In this document: positions 24,259 through 32,771 of the stretch, one piece after another
Position numbering within the stretch: the first letter of the stretch is position 1
Layout: each line of letters begins with the position of its first letter
Origin: Streptomyces prunicolor NBRC 13075
Lineage (GTDB): Bacteria; Actinomycetota; Actinomycetes; Streptomycetales; Streptomycetaceae
NCBI RefSeq assembly: GCF_000367365.1
Contig: NZ_BARF01000050.1
Coordinates: 1-64,000 of the forward strand
Length of the DNA stretch: 64,000 nt
Reading direction: 5' to 3'
Program-made: the position numbers and the translations under genes
The notes under the pieces: model-generated
Databases searched by the model: none
What the model was told of the DNA's origin: nothing
What the model saw: the letters and a program-made list of their open reading frames with translations, nothing else

Positions 24259-24906
24259 ATGTGCGCCATGGCCCGACCGCGCAAGCCCCTCCTCAGCACC
24301 GACCGGATCGTCGAGACGGCGCGGGTGCTGGTGGACGCGGAGGGGTTGGCGGCGGTCTCCACGCGGCGGCTCGCGGCCGAGTTGGGGGTGAGTGGGCCCT
24401 CGCTGTACAACCACTTCCGCACGAAGGATCAGATTCTGGAGGCGGTCGCCGACTCGGTGAGCGCACAGGTCGATCTGTCGATGTTCTCGGACGGGCGGGA
24501 CTGGCGTACGGCGCTGCATGACTGGGCCGTGTCGTATCGGTCCGCGTTGCGTGACCATCCGAACATCGTGCCCGTGCTGGCCACCGGGCCTGGGCGGCGG
24601 CCGGCGGGGTTGCGGCTTGCGGACGCGGTGTATGGGGGGATGGTCGATGCGGGGTGGCCTGCGGCGCAGGCCACGTCCATCGGGGCGTTGATGCGGTACT
24701 TCATCATGGGGTCTGCGTTGGGGTCGTTCGCTGGGGGTTTTGTGGACGACGAGAGTGCGTACGACCCTGCGGACTATCCGCATCTTGGGCAGGCGCATCT
24801 TCTTGCTGAGCAGCAGGAGAAGATCGACGAGCGGGCTTTCGAGACGGGGTTGGCTGCGCTGCTGGATGGGTTGGCGCGGCAGTTCTCGGAAGTGGTCGGT
24901 CGTTAG
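24259..24906 (+). CDS. TetR family regulator (TetR_C type)
   Basis: This is a 215-residue repressor with the HTH domain LLSTDRIVETARVLVDAEGL...RRLAAELGVSGPSLYNHFRTKDQILEAV. The C-terminal domain resembles the TetR-C group (DWRTALHDWAVSYRSALRDHPNIVPVLATGP). The ATG at 24268 (MARPRK) could be the true start instead of 24259. It is divergent from an acyl-CoA dehydrogenase gene with a shared operator. The same operator before the aldehyde/alcohol dehydrogenase operon implies a wider regulon. Confidence 0.9.
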   Translation: MCAMARPRKPLLSTDRIVETARVLVDAEGLAAVSTRRLAAELGVSGPSLYNHFRTKDQILEAVADSVSAQVDLSMFSDGRDWRTALHDWAVSYRSALRDHPNIVPVLATGPGRRPAGLRLADAVYGGMVDAGWPAAQATSIGALMRYFIMGSALGSFAGGFVDDESAYDPADYPHLGQAHLLAEQQEKIDERAFETGLAALLDGLARQFSEVVGR

Positions 24907-24960
24907 GGGCGGCTTCGGGGGTGGGGGCTTCTGTGGTTTGCCGAGTGCGCGTGCATTGGG

Positions 24961-24986
24961 GCTGGTCGCGCAGTTCCCCGGCCCCT
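24961..24986. repeat. Streptomyces-type intergenic motif, copy 2
   Basis: Read on the minus strand this is aggggccggggaactgcgcg plus accagc, related to the copy at 9748-9775. It is followed on the + strand by a run of seven A, so for the formamidase gene on the minus strand it is a downstream motif that might help terminate transcription. Confidence 0.5.
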
Positions 24987-25010
24987 AAAAAAACCAGCGC
25001 CTCCCTTGTT

Positions 25011-25943
25011 TCATCGTGCCCGGAGGATCGCCTTTGGTAGGTGGGCCGTGACTATCCAGTTGGGGGCGTCCACTACCTCTGTGATTCTCAGGTCTACGGC
25101 GACGCTGCACAGGACGTAGGCGTCGATCGGGGCGAGGCCGTAGTGGGTGCCCAGGTGGTCGATCATGGCTCGGGTGGCGTCCTGGGCGGCACGCATGAGG
25201 TCGGGGGCCACGCCCATCGTGGCGTAGTGGCCGGCTCGGGCGGTGTCTGTGTGGAGGGGGCCCGTTGTCTCGAATTGGGGGGCCGGGATTCGGCGGCCCT
25301 TGTGCAGGCGGATGCGGGCCGCGCCCGACAGGGACGCCTCGATCGCGCTGACGCACAACTCGCCGTCGCCCTGGGCCGCGTGGGGATCGCCGAGGCTGAG
25401 GCGGGCGCCGGGGACCTGGACCGGGAGGTAGAGCTTGGTGCCGACGACCAGGTCCTTGCAGTCGACGTTGCCGCCGAAGTGGCCCGGGGGCAGGACGCTT
25501 TGGGGTTCGGTGACGTCCGGGCAGACTCCAACTACCCCACAGAAAGGGCGGATTGGGATGTCGGCCACGTCGAGGAAGTTGGCCGTGTCTCCGGCGGTCA
25601 GGTCCCAGAGGTGGAGGTGCGCTTCGGGGAAGTCCTCGGTGAGCAGGCCGAGTCCGGGGAGTACGGCCGTCCAGCCCCAGTCGACCGACCTCAGCTCCAG
25701 GAACTCCACCTCCAGGACGTCGCCCGGCTCGGCGTCCTTGACCATGATCGGTCCGGCGAGCGGATAGACCCGGTCCCAGTCGAAACCGGCTACCGCCTCG
25801 ACCGTCGACGTCGGGTCGAACTGTCCGTCCGTTGCCTCGGTGAGGTCGAACGACACCGTGTCGCCGTCCTCGACCTCCAGCACGGGCTCGTGGTCCGGCG
25901 ACCACAGGCGATGCACTTGCTTCGGTACGGAGTGGTGGCTCAT
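25011..25943 (-). CDS. Acetamidase/formamidase family protein
   Basis: This is a 310-residue FmdA/AmdA-family amidase. Recognisable parts are PVLEVEDGDTVSFD, GPIMVKDAEPGDVLEVEFLEL, the conserved HFGGNVDCKDL, VPGARLSLGDPHAAQGDGE (the metal-site Asp/His region) and ETTGPLHTDTA. It hydrolyses small amides such as formamide or acetamide to ammonia and the acid. The ATG at 25943 is preferred over one 15 bases earlier because the family begins at MSHH. It stands alone. Three 'ggcgcgt' repeats lie just upstream near 25973-26000. Confidence 0.85.
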   Translation of the reverse strand: MSHHSVPKQVHRLWSPDHEPVLEVEDGDTVSFDLTEATDGQFDPTSTVEAVAGFDWDRVYPLAGPIMVKDAEPGDVLEVEFLELRSVDWGWTAVLPGLGLLTEDFPEAHLHLWDLTAGDTANFLDVADIPIRPFCGVVGVCPDVTEPQSVLPPGHFGGNVDCKDLVVGTKLYLPVQVPGARLSLGDPHAAQGDGELCVSAIEASLSGAARIRLHKGRRIPAPQFETTGPLHTDTARAGHYATMGVAPDLMRAAQDATRAMIDHLGTHYGLAPIDAYVLCSVAVDLRITEVVDAPNWIVTAHLPKAILRAR

Positions 25944-26144
25944 CGGACCCGTCCTCACCTGTCGGTACGTGTCGGCGCGTGGCGGCGCGTGGCGGCGCGT
26001 GGTTCGGACTCTGCCCCTCGGCCGGGTCCGCCGTCAAGCCTCATAGGCAATAAAAACGACCCCATAGGCATCGCACACGTCCCCCGACGATCACGTCCGA
26101 TTTCCGCCAGCGGTGTGGTCCTGTCGCCGCCTAGTCTCGGACGC

Positions 26145-27092
26145 ATGACCACACCCCCGCGCCGTACCGAACGGGCAGCCGCCGCGGCCGCTGTCGTCAC
26201 CGTCGTGCTGTGGGCCTCCGCCTTCGTGTCCATCCGGAGCGCCGGGTCCGCCTACTCGCCGGGCGCGCTGGCGCTGGGGCGGCTGGCGAGCGGGGCGTTG
26301 GCGCTGGGGGTGATCTCACTCGTACGACGGGAAGGGGTGCCGCCGCGGTCCGCGTGGCGGGGCATCGCGATCTCGGGCGTGCTGTGGTTCGGGTTCTACA
26401 TGGTCGTCCTGAACTGGGGCGAGCAGCAGGTCGACGCCGGTACCGCCGCACTCGTCGTGAACATCGGGCCGATCCTCATCGCCCTGCTCGGCTCGCGGCT
26501 GCTCGGTGACGCGATGCCGCCGCGGCTGCTGGCGGGGATGGCGGTGTCGTTCGCGGGTGCGGTGACCGTGGGTCTTTCGATGTCGGGCGACGGGGGTTCG
26601 TCCGTGCTCGGTGTGGTGCTGTGTCTGCTCGCCGCGGTCGCGTACGCCGGTGGGGTCGTCGCCCAGAAGCCGGCCCTGGCCCGGGCGAGCGCGCTCCAGG
26701 TGACGACGTTCGGGTGTCTCGTCGGGGCGGTGATGTGTCTGCCGTTCGCCGGGCAGCTGGTCGGGCAGGCCGGCGACGCGCCCCTCTCCGCCACCCTCAA
26801 CATGGTCTACCTGGGCGTCTTCCCGACCGCCCTCGCCTTCACCACCTGGGCGTACGCCCTCGCCCGGACGACCGCCAGCAAGATGGGCGCGACCACGTAC
26901 GCGGTGCCCGCGCTGGTCGTCCTGATGTCGTGGCTGGCGCTCGGCGAGGTACCGGGGCTGCTCACGCTGGCGGGCGGGGTGCTGTGTCTGGCGGGCGTGG
27001 CGGTGTCGCGGTCCCGGCCGGGCGCGAAGGCGAGGGCCAGGGCGAAGCGGGCTGCGGCCACGGATGAGCCGCAGCCCGAACAGGTGCCGTAG
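26145..27092 (+). CDS. EamA/DMT-family transporter
   Basis: This is a 315-residue membrane protein with ten predicted helices in two EamA halves. The first begins AAAAAVVTVVLWASAFVSIRSAG. The second begins SVLGVVLCLLAAVAYAGGVVAQK. It is typical of RhaT/YdcZ-like drug-metabolite exporters of unknown substrate. The C-terminus is basic and cytoplasmic. The start at 26145 was chosen because the frame upstream is antisense to the formamidase gene. The last bases of the gene, including the stop codon, are tandemly duplicated downstream. Confidence 0.88.
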   Translation: MTTPPRRTERAAAAAAVVTVVLWASAFVSIRSAGSAYSPGALALGRLASGALALGVISLVRREGVPPRSAWRGIAISGVLWFGFYMVVLNWGEQQVDAGTAALVVNIGPILIALLGSRLLGDAMPPRLLAGMAVSFAGAVTVGLSMSGDGGSSVLGVVLCLLAAVAYAGGVVAQKPALARASALQVTTFGCLVGAVMCLPFAGQLVGQAGDAPLSATLNMVYLGVFPTALAFTTWAYALARTTASKMGATTYAVPALVVLMSWLALGEVPGLLTLAGGVLCLAGVAVSRSRPGAKARARAKRAAATDEPQPEQVP

Positions 27093-27135
27093 GCAAGGGA
27101 GTTCAGCCCGAACAGGTGCCGTAGGCGAGGGCGTT
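27072..27135. repeat. 32-bp tandem duplication spanning the EamA stop codon
   Basis: Two adjacent 32-bp units (27072-27103 and 27104-27135) begin cagcccgaacaggtgccgta and differ at two positions. The first contains the real stop codon. The second is a non-coding copy. Confidence 0.8.
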
Positions 27136-27169
27136 CAGCCTGAGCCGACGGTGCTGCGGACAAGGGCGG

Positions 27170-28252
27170 TCAGAAGATGACCAGCGCCCGTCCACCCTTC
27201 CCCGCCACCATGTTGTCGAACGCCGCCGGGATCCCCTCCAGCGCGATCCGTTCCGTCACCAGCGCGCCCAGGTCCAGGCGTCCGGCCCGGACGTGTTCGG
27301 CGAGTACCGGCAGGTCCTTCGCCGGGTCGGAGTTGCCGTAGACGCAGCCGCTCAACGTCCGTCCCCAGTGGAAGAGTTCGAGGGCGTTGAAGGTGACCTG
27401 TTGGTCCTTGCCGCCGATGCCTACGACTGTCGTACGTCCACCTCTGCGGGTGGACTCCCAGGCGGTGCGGATGGTGACCGCGCGGCCGACGCACTCCACG
27501 GCGACGTCGACGCCCTGCTTGCCGGTGAGGGCGCGGATCTCTCGGGCCGTGTTCTCGGAGGCGACCACATAGTCCGTCGCCCCGGCCGCGCGCGCCAACT
27601 CCTCCTTCTCCGGGGAGACATCGACGGCGACGATCGTCGTGGCGCCCGCGATCCGGGCCGACTGGAGGGTCGACAGGCCCACCCCGCCGACGCCGAACAC
27701 CGCTACCGTCTCGCCCTCCCGGACCCGCGCCGAGTGGTGGATCGCGCCGTAGCCGGTGAGGACCGCGCAGCCGAGGAGGGCCGCGTCGGTGAGGGGGATT
27801 CCCTCCGGGAGGGGCAGGACGCAGGACGCCGATACGACCGTCTCCTCGGCGAACGCGGCCACATTCAGGCCGGGGTGCAGGTCTCTGCCGTCGGAGCTGC
27901 GGTGGGCGTAGACGTCGGCGGCACCGTTGAGCGCGTTGGCACAGAGCCAGACCTCGCCGAGGGTGCAGGCGTGGCAAGTCCCGCAGGACGGGGCCCAGTT
28001 GAGGATGACCGGGGCGCCCGGTGAGACGTGCGTGACACCCTCGCCCACGGCTACGACCGTGCCCGCGCCCTCGTGGCCCAGGACCGCCGGGACCGGCACG
28101 CGCATGGTGCCGTTGCTGAGTGACAGGTCGGAGTGGCAGACCCCGGCGGCTGCGAGGCGGATGCGGACCTGGCCGGGGCCGGGGTCCGGGAGGTCGATCT
28201 CGGCGATCTCCAACGGAGCGCCCACTGCGGGCAGTACGGCGGCGCGGACCAT
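27170..28252 (-). CDS. Zinc-dependent alcohol dehydrogenase (MDR family)
   Basis: This is a 360-residue medium-chain dehydrogenase. The catalytic zinc site is VCHSDLS with GHEGAGTVVAVG. The structural zinc site is CGTCHACTLGEVWLC. The NAD-binding motif is VFGVGGVGLSTLQ. It resembles the class III/mycothiol-type actinobacterial alcohol dehydrogenases and would oxidise a primary alcohol to an aldehyde. It starts 19 bases after the aldehyde dehydrogenase stop codon, so the pair could convert an alcohol through the aldehyde to the acid. The operator at 29700-29718 probably controls both. Confidence 0.92.
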   Translation of the reverse strand: MVRAAVLPAVGAPLEIAEIDLPDPGPGQVRIRLAAAGVCHSDLSLSNGTMRVPVPAVLGHEGAGTVVAVGEGVTHVSPGAPVILNWAPSCGTCHACTLGEVWLCANALNGAADVYAHRSSDGRDLHPGLNVAAFAEETVVSASCVLPLPEGIPLTDAALLGCAVLTGYGAIHHSARVREGETVAVFGVGGVGLSTLQSARIAGATTIVAVDVSPEKEELARAAGATDYVVASENTAREIRALTGKQGVDVAVECVGRAVTIRTAWESTRRGGRTTVVGIGGKDQQVTFNALELFHWGRTLSGCVYGNSDPAKDLPVLAEHVRAGRLDLGALVTERIALEGIPAAFDNMVAGKGGRALVIF

Positions 28253-28271
28253 GTGAGTCCTCCTAAGGGGT

Positions 28272-29660
28272 CTAGAACTGAAGGGACTTGGTCTGGAGGT
28301 ACTCGGACAGCCCGTGCGCGCCCAGTTCCCTGCCGACACCCGACTGCTTGTAACCCCCGAACGGGGCACGGGGGTTGAAGCGCCCGCCGTTGATGTCCAC
28401 CTGCCCGGTCTCCAACCTCCGTGCGAACGCGACCGCTTCGGCCTCCTCGCCGGCCCACACCGCGCCCGCGAGGCCGTAGACCGTGCCGTTGGCGATACGG
28501 ACGGCGTCGTCCTCGTCGTCGTAGCGGAGGATGGAGAGGACCGGGCCGAAGATCTCCTCCTGGGCGATCGTCATGTCGGGGGTGACGTCGGCGAAGACCG
28601 TCGGGCTGATGAAGTAGCCCTGCGGGGACGGGGATTCGAGGCCGCCCGCCACCAGTCGCGCGCCCTCCGCGACACCCTTCTCGATGTAACTGCGCACCCT
28701 GGCCTGCTGCTTGGCGTTCACCACCGGGCCGATGCGGGCGCCGTACTTGGCGGCGGCCGTCGCGGCCAGTTCCACCGCCTCGTCGTACTGGTCGCGGTGG
28801 ACCAGCATGCGGGTCCAAGCGCTGCATGTCTGGCCGGAGTTGGACATCACGTTGGCGACGCCGACGTTGACGGCCTTGGCGAGGTCGGCGCTCGGGAGGA
28901 TGACGTTGGCGGACTTGCCGCCGAGTTCGAGGGCGACCTTCTTCACCGCGGCACCCGCCGTCGCGCCGATCCGGCGGCCCACCGCCGTGGAGCCGGTGAA
29001 GGAGACCAGGTCGACGCCCGGGTGCTCGGCGAGGGCCTGTCCGGCGATCGGGCCGAGGCCGGTGACGAGGTTGAAGACACCGGCCGGGATGCCCGCCTCG
29101 TCGACCGCCTCGGCGAACAACTGGGCGGTGAGCGGGGTGTCTTCGGCGGGCTTGAGCACCACCGTGCAGCCTGCGGCGAGGGCGGGGGCGACCTTGGCGA
29201 CGATCTGGTGGAGAGGGTAGTTCCACGGGGTGATCGCGCCGACCACGCCGATGGGCTCCTGGTAGACCGTCGAGTTGCCGACCTTCTCCTCGAAGGCGTG
29301 GGTCGCGGCGAGTTCGGCGTACGAGCCCGCGACCGCGATCGGCACGCCCGCGTGGACGGCCTGCGAGAAGGCGAGCGGTGAGCCGAGTTCGGCGGTGACC
29401 GTCTCGGCGATCTCGTCCTTGCGGGTCACCAACACGTCCCGCAGTGCGGCGAGTCGGGCGGCTCGTTCAGCGGGCGGGGTCGCGGCCCAGCCCGGGAGGG
29501 CGGCACGGGCGGCTCGTACGGCGGTGTCGACATCGGCCGCGGTACCGGCCGGGACGCGGTCGATCACCTGCTCGTCGACCGGGTTCACCACGTCGATGGT
29601 CTCCCCGCTCGCGGCGGGGCGCCAGGCGCCGTCGATGTACATGCCGTCGTGTGCCTTCAT
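28272..29660 (-). CDS. NAD(P)-dependent aldehyde dehydrogenase
   Basis: This is a 462-residue ALDH-superfamily enzyme. It has TPWNYPLHQIVAKVAPALAAG, the coenzyme-binding GSTAVGRRI, the catalytic Glu motif KVALELGGKSANVI and the nucleophile Cys in NSGQTCSAW. It is slightly shorter than the usual 480-500 residues but has all motifs. It is first in an operon with the alcohol dehydrogenase. A TetR operator identical in form to that of the acyl-CoA dehydrogenase regulon lies 40 bases upstream. The substrate is unknown. Confidence 0.93.
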   Translation of the reverse strand: MKAHDGMYIDGAWRPAASGETIDVVNPVDEQVIDRVPAGTAADVDTAVRAARAALPGWAATPPAERAARLAALRDVLVTRKDEIAETVTAELGSPLAFSQAVHAGVPIAVAGSYAELAATHAFEEKVGNSTVYQEPIGVVGAITPWNYPLHQIVAKVAPALAAGCTVVLKPAEDTPLTAQLFAEAVDEAGIPAGVFNLVTGLGPIAGQALAEHPGVDLVSFTGSTAVGRRIGATAGAAVKKVALELGGKSANVILPSADLAKAVNVGVANVMSNSGQTCSAWTRMLVHRDQYDEAVELAATAAAKYGARIGPVVNAKQQARVRSYIEKGVAEGARLVAGGLESPSPQGYFISPTVFADVTPDMTIAQEEIFGPVLSILRYDDEDDAVRIANGTVYGLAGAVWAGEEAEAVAFARRLETGQVDINGGRFNPRAPFGGYKQSGVGRELGAHGLSEYLQTKSLQF

Positions 29661-29699
29661 CGTGCTGCCTCCCGGGCGTGACGTCGTCGTCCGCCTCAC

Positions 29700-29718
29700 A
29701 AACTAGCGGTGTTAGTTT
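29700..29718. promoter_or_regulatory. TetR operator before the aldehyde/alcohol dehydrogenase operon
   Basis: The sequence aaactagcggtgttagttt is a palindrome matching 24222-24240 at nearly every position when that site is read on the opposite strand (aaactagcagtgctaattt). The regulator at 24259-24906 is the likely ligand. Confidence 0.7.
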
Positions 29719-29781
29719 TCCGGCGCCAGAGACCCCGGGTCACAGACGCGCGGAGACCGCGGAAGCCGGGGTGCGGTTACC

Positions 29782-30234
29782 TCAGAAATCGACCCGGGTC
29801 CGGCCATCCACCCGGGCCACCGCCTCCTGCCCGAACGCCTTCTCGTACGCCCGCCGGACCTCCTCGATCTTCCGGTCGCTCGCGCCCGCCGCCGCCACCG
29901 GATACAGCAGGATCAACTCGTACGACCGCTCCTTCTCGATCTTCCCGTTCGCGTCCCGCCACTGCCCGCGCCCGTTCTGCACGGTCAGCCCGTTCGGGAA
30001 GTCCGGCGTGACCTCCTTGTCCACGAAGGCCATGAACTGCCGGTCGGTGACGGCCGGTCCACCGTCCGGCCGCTCGGTGCCGAAGAAGAGCTGCGTCTCG
30101 ATGTACGGCGTTCCGCGCGTCGGCGCGGGAGCGGCCTCTGTGTCGAGGCCGGCGTAGGCGGTGGGAGCCGCGGCGGCCAGGAGGAGGCCGGCGGTCGCGA
30201 GGGCTGCCCGGTTTCGGGTGAAGTGCAGGGTCAT
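29782..30234 (-). CDS. Exported DUF3574 domain protein
   Basis: This is a 150-residue protein with a signal peptide (residues 1-28, RAALATAGLLLAAAAPTAYA). A single DUF3574 domain follows (YIETQLFFGTERPDGGPAVTDRQF...PDFPNGLTVQNGRGQWRD...KERSYELILLYP). This beta-alpha-beta domain is found in exported bacterial proteins of unknown function. It starts 20 bases after the stop codon of the ABC ATPase gene on the same strand, but a link between them is not obvious. Confidence 0.85.
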   Translation of the reverse strand: MTLHFTRNRAALATAGLLLAAAAPTAYAGLDTEAAPAPTRGTPYIETQLFFGTERPDGGPAVTDRQFMAFVDKEVTPDFPNGLTVQNGRGQWRDANGKIEKERSYELILLYPVAAAGASDRKIEEVRRAYEKAFGQEAVARVDGRTRVDF

Positions 30235-30254
30235 GCACCTATCCGTACCGGGCG

Positions 30255-31589
30255 TCACTCGTCCAGGTCGGGCAGCCGCGCCGGAGCCGGGGAGATCCGT
30301 TCGCCGTGCTGGTCGAAGACGAACAGGTGGGCGATGTCGACGAGGAGCGGGACCTGCATGCCGTGCCGGAGTTCGATGTCGGGGGTGGTGCGGACGACGA
30401 GGTCGCCGGGGAGGCGGCCCTCGGGCGGTACGAGGTCGGGTCCGGCGCCGGCCGTGTGGTCCAGGGTGTCGACCGGTCCGGCGCGCAGGACGCCCGCGCG
30501 TTCCCGTAGCCGGTTGATGACACTGCCCTCGCGTCGGCGGCGTCTGACCGGGCGGGCGGGGCGCGGGGCCTCCAACTCCGGTACGACGGCGGGTCGGGAG
30601 CCGGTGTTGAAGTGGACGAGGACCTCGTGGCCCTGGAACTCCACGTGCTCGACGAGGCCGCTGATCACCACCTCGCCGGGGCGTGCCGCGGCCGGCTTGG
30701 CGATGCGGATGGCCTCGGAGCGCAGGCCGACGATGACCTCGCGGCCCTGCTGGACGCGGAGCAACTGGTGGTCCAGGCACAGGGGTTCGGGCAGCCGTAG
30801 GTACTGCTTGCCGAGGCTGATGGTCATCGCGCCGTCCAACGGGGCCCGGACCAGGCCGCGCAGGAGGTTGATGCGCGGGGTGCCGATGAAGGCGGCGACG
30901 AAGACGTTGCGGGGCAGGGCGTACACCGAGCGCGGGGTGCCGACCTGCTGGAGGACTCCGCCGCGCAGGACGGCGACCCGGTCGCCGAGGGACATGGCCT
31001 CGGCCTGGTCGTGGGTGACGTAGACCGTGGTGACGCCCAACTTGCGGGTGAGGGAGGAGATTTCGGCGCGCAGGTGGTTGCGGAGTTTGGCGTCGAGGTT
31101 GGAGAGCGGTTCGTCCATCAGGAACGCGGAAGGGTGGCGGGCGATGGCCCGGCCCATGGCCACGCGCTGGCGTTCGCCGCCGGAGAGCTGGCTGGGGAAG
31201 CGTTCCAGGAGGTCCTCGATGCCCAGCATGCGGGCGGTGGCGTCCACACGGGGGCGGGGGTCCTCGCCGGGGGTCTCGATGCGCAGCGGGAAGCCGATGT
31301 TGTCGCGGCTGGTCATGCTCGGGTAGAGGGCGAAGTTCTGGAAGACCATCGCCATGTCCCGTTCGGAGGGGGCGAGTTCGTTGGCGTACTCGCCGTCGAG
31401 TCTCAACTCGCCCTCGTCGATCTGCTCCAGGCCGGCGATCATTCTCAGCACGGTCGACTTGCCGCACCCGGACGGTCCGAGCAGGACGAGGAACTCCCCC
31501 GGCGCGATGTCCAGCGACAGCCGGTCCACCACGCGGGGGCCTCGCGCGTAGGCCTTGCTCACGTCGTGCAGGGAGATGGCGCGTGTCAT
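30255..31589 (-). CDS. Orphan ABC ATPase, sugar-importer (MsiK/UgpC-like) type
   Basis: This is a 444-residue nucleotide-binding protein. It has Walker A LLGPSGCGKST, signature LSGGERQRVAMGRA, Walker B FLMDEPLSNLDAKLR and the switch VTHDQAEAM. A long C-terminal regulatory domain follows (TOBE-like, IGLRSEAI), as in CUT1 carbohydrate importers. No permease or solute-binding gene is adjacent. In Streptomyces, MsiK energises many separate sugar permeases, and a similar shared use is possible here. Residues about 340-390 form an Arg-rich insert (RPARPVRRRRREG) that MsiK does not have, so this is a divergent member. Confidence 0.85.
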   Translation of the reverse strand: MTRAISLHDVSKAYARGPRVVDRLSLDIAPGEFLVLLGPSGCGKSTVLRMIAGLEQIDEGELRLDGEYANELAPSERDMAMVFQNFALYPSMTSRDNIGFPLRIETPGEDPRPRVDATARMLGIEDLLERFPSQLSGGERQRVAMGRAIARHPSAFLMDEPLSNLDAKLRNHLRAEISSLTRKLGVTTVYVTHDQAEAMSLGDRVAVLRGGVLQQVGTPRSVYALPRNVFVAAFIGTPRINLLRGLVRAPLDGAMTISLGKQYLRLPEPLCLDHQLLRVQQGREVIVGLRSEAIRIAKPAAARPGEVVISGLVEHVEFQGHEVLVHFNTGSRPAVVPELEAPRPARPVRRRRREGSVINRLRERAGVLRAGPVDTLDHTAGAGPDLVPPEGRLPGDLVVRTTPDIELRHGMQVPLLVDIAHLFVFDQHGERISPAPARLPDLDE

Positions 31590-31763
31590 GACGAGTGCCC
31601 CCGGGGGCTCACTTGGGCGACGGTGCTCCGCGGTCCGGACACCTCGCACGGGTCGTACGAGGCTTGTGAGTCACGGAAGCTAACGGAATGTGCGCACCCG
31701 GGGGAAGAGACGGGACGGGATCGGGCGGTTCGGTCCGGGTGGTGAGAAAACGGACGGTCATCT

Positions 31764-32762
31764 TCAGCCAGTTCGGGCGCGCTCCCGGATCGCGGTGAGA
31801 TGCGCGAAGACGACGGTGTTGCTCGCGTAGCCGGTCCTGCGGTCGTAGCTGCCACCGCAGGTGATGAGCCGCAACTCGGGGCGGCCCCGGGCCCCGTACA
31901 CCTCCCGGTCGGGGAAGTGCGCCTTCTCGTACGTCTTCACCGCGTCGACCGCGTAGACGGCGGTCCGGCCGTCGGCACGCCGGACCTCGATCAGGCGGCC
32001 GGGCTTCAGTTCGTCGAGGCCGGCGAAGACGGCGGGACCGGTCATGGTGTCGAGGTGGCCGACGGCGACGGCGGTGCCCTGCTCGCCCGGGGACGGCCCG
32101 TCCGCGTACCAGCCCACCCGCTTCGGGTCGTCGTCCGGCGGCGCGGACATCCGGCGGTCGTGGCCGAGACGGAGGGGCATGACCGGGGCGTCGACGTCGA
32201 GGTAGGGGATGGCGAGGGCGGTCGCACGGGAGCCTGGGAGGGGGCGGGGCGAAGGTGCCGGGCGAGCGGGGCCGGCCACTGGGTGTGCGGGGCGGCCAGG
32301 GGGAACCACGGGGCGTGCGGGGCGGCCCGGAGGAACCACGGGGTGTGCGGGGGACGGCCGTTGGCCGCCGCGCGCGTCGGTGCGGTTGTCCGGGGTCGCC
32401 GGAGCCGCCCGGGTCGGACCGGAGGTGCCCTTGGCCGACGGAGCCGCCCGGACCGGGCCGGGGGCGCCCTTGGCCGACGATGCCGCCCGGACCGGGTCGG
32501 TGGTGTCCGTGCCGCCGGCGCAGCGGGCACCGCCGACCATCACCACGACGGTCAGCACGAGGGTCCGGATGAGCCGGTAGGCGCGCGTCCGGTACCAGGG
32601 CGGGCGGCGCCGCGCTGTGCGCGTGGTGGTGCGGCCGGGTGCCTCGCGGGAGGTGCGACCGGCGGGCCGCCGACCGTCCGTGGCCGGTCGCGGCCCGGGG
32701 CGCGGGCGCGTGGGGTCAGCGCTCCGCGCCCCGGTGGGGCGCGGAGCGGTGCTGGAGTTCAT
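31764..32762 (-). CDS. Class F sortase
   Basis: This is a 332-residue membrane-anchored transpeptidase. A long disordered Arg/Pro/Thr-rich cytoplasmic segment comes first (1 to about 60), then one hydrophobic anchor (LIRTLVLTVVVMVGGARC) and a Pro/Ala-rich linker with repeats of the type VPPGRPAxPV. The sortase barrel has the catalytic His in AVGHLDT (about residue 236), Cys302 in LITCGGSYD and the Arg in RRTGYASNTVVFA. The neighbouring surface protein gene ends nine bases upstream. Class F sortases are known in actinobacteria, but their substrates and role in Streptomyces are not settled. Confidence 0.9.
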   Translation of the reverse strand: MNSSTAPRPTGARSADPTRPRPGPRPATDGRRPAGRTSREAPGRTTTRTARRRPPWYRTRAYRLIRTLVLTVVVMVGGARCAGGTDTTDPVRAASSAKGAPGPVRAAPSAKGTSGPTRAAPATPDNRTDARGGQRPSPAHPVVPPGRPARPVVPPGRPAHPVAGPARPAPSPRPLPGSRATALAIPYLDVDAPVMPLRLGHDRRMSAPPDDDPKRVGWYADGPSPGEQGTAVAVGHLDTMTGPAVFAGLDELKPGRLIEVRRADGRTAVYAVDAVKTYEKAHFPDREVYGARGRPELRLITCGGSYDRRTGYASNTVVFAHLTAIRERARTG

Positions 32763-32771
32763 CGCATCCGC

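Noticed and set aside
25041..27092. 683-residue frame fusing extra sequence to the EamA transporter
   Set aside because: The first ~370 codons lie antisense to the formamidase gene and its upstream region. The transporter has its own start at 26145.
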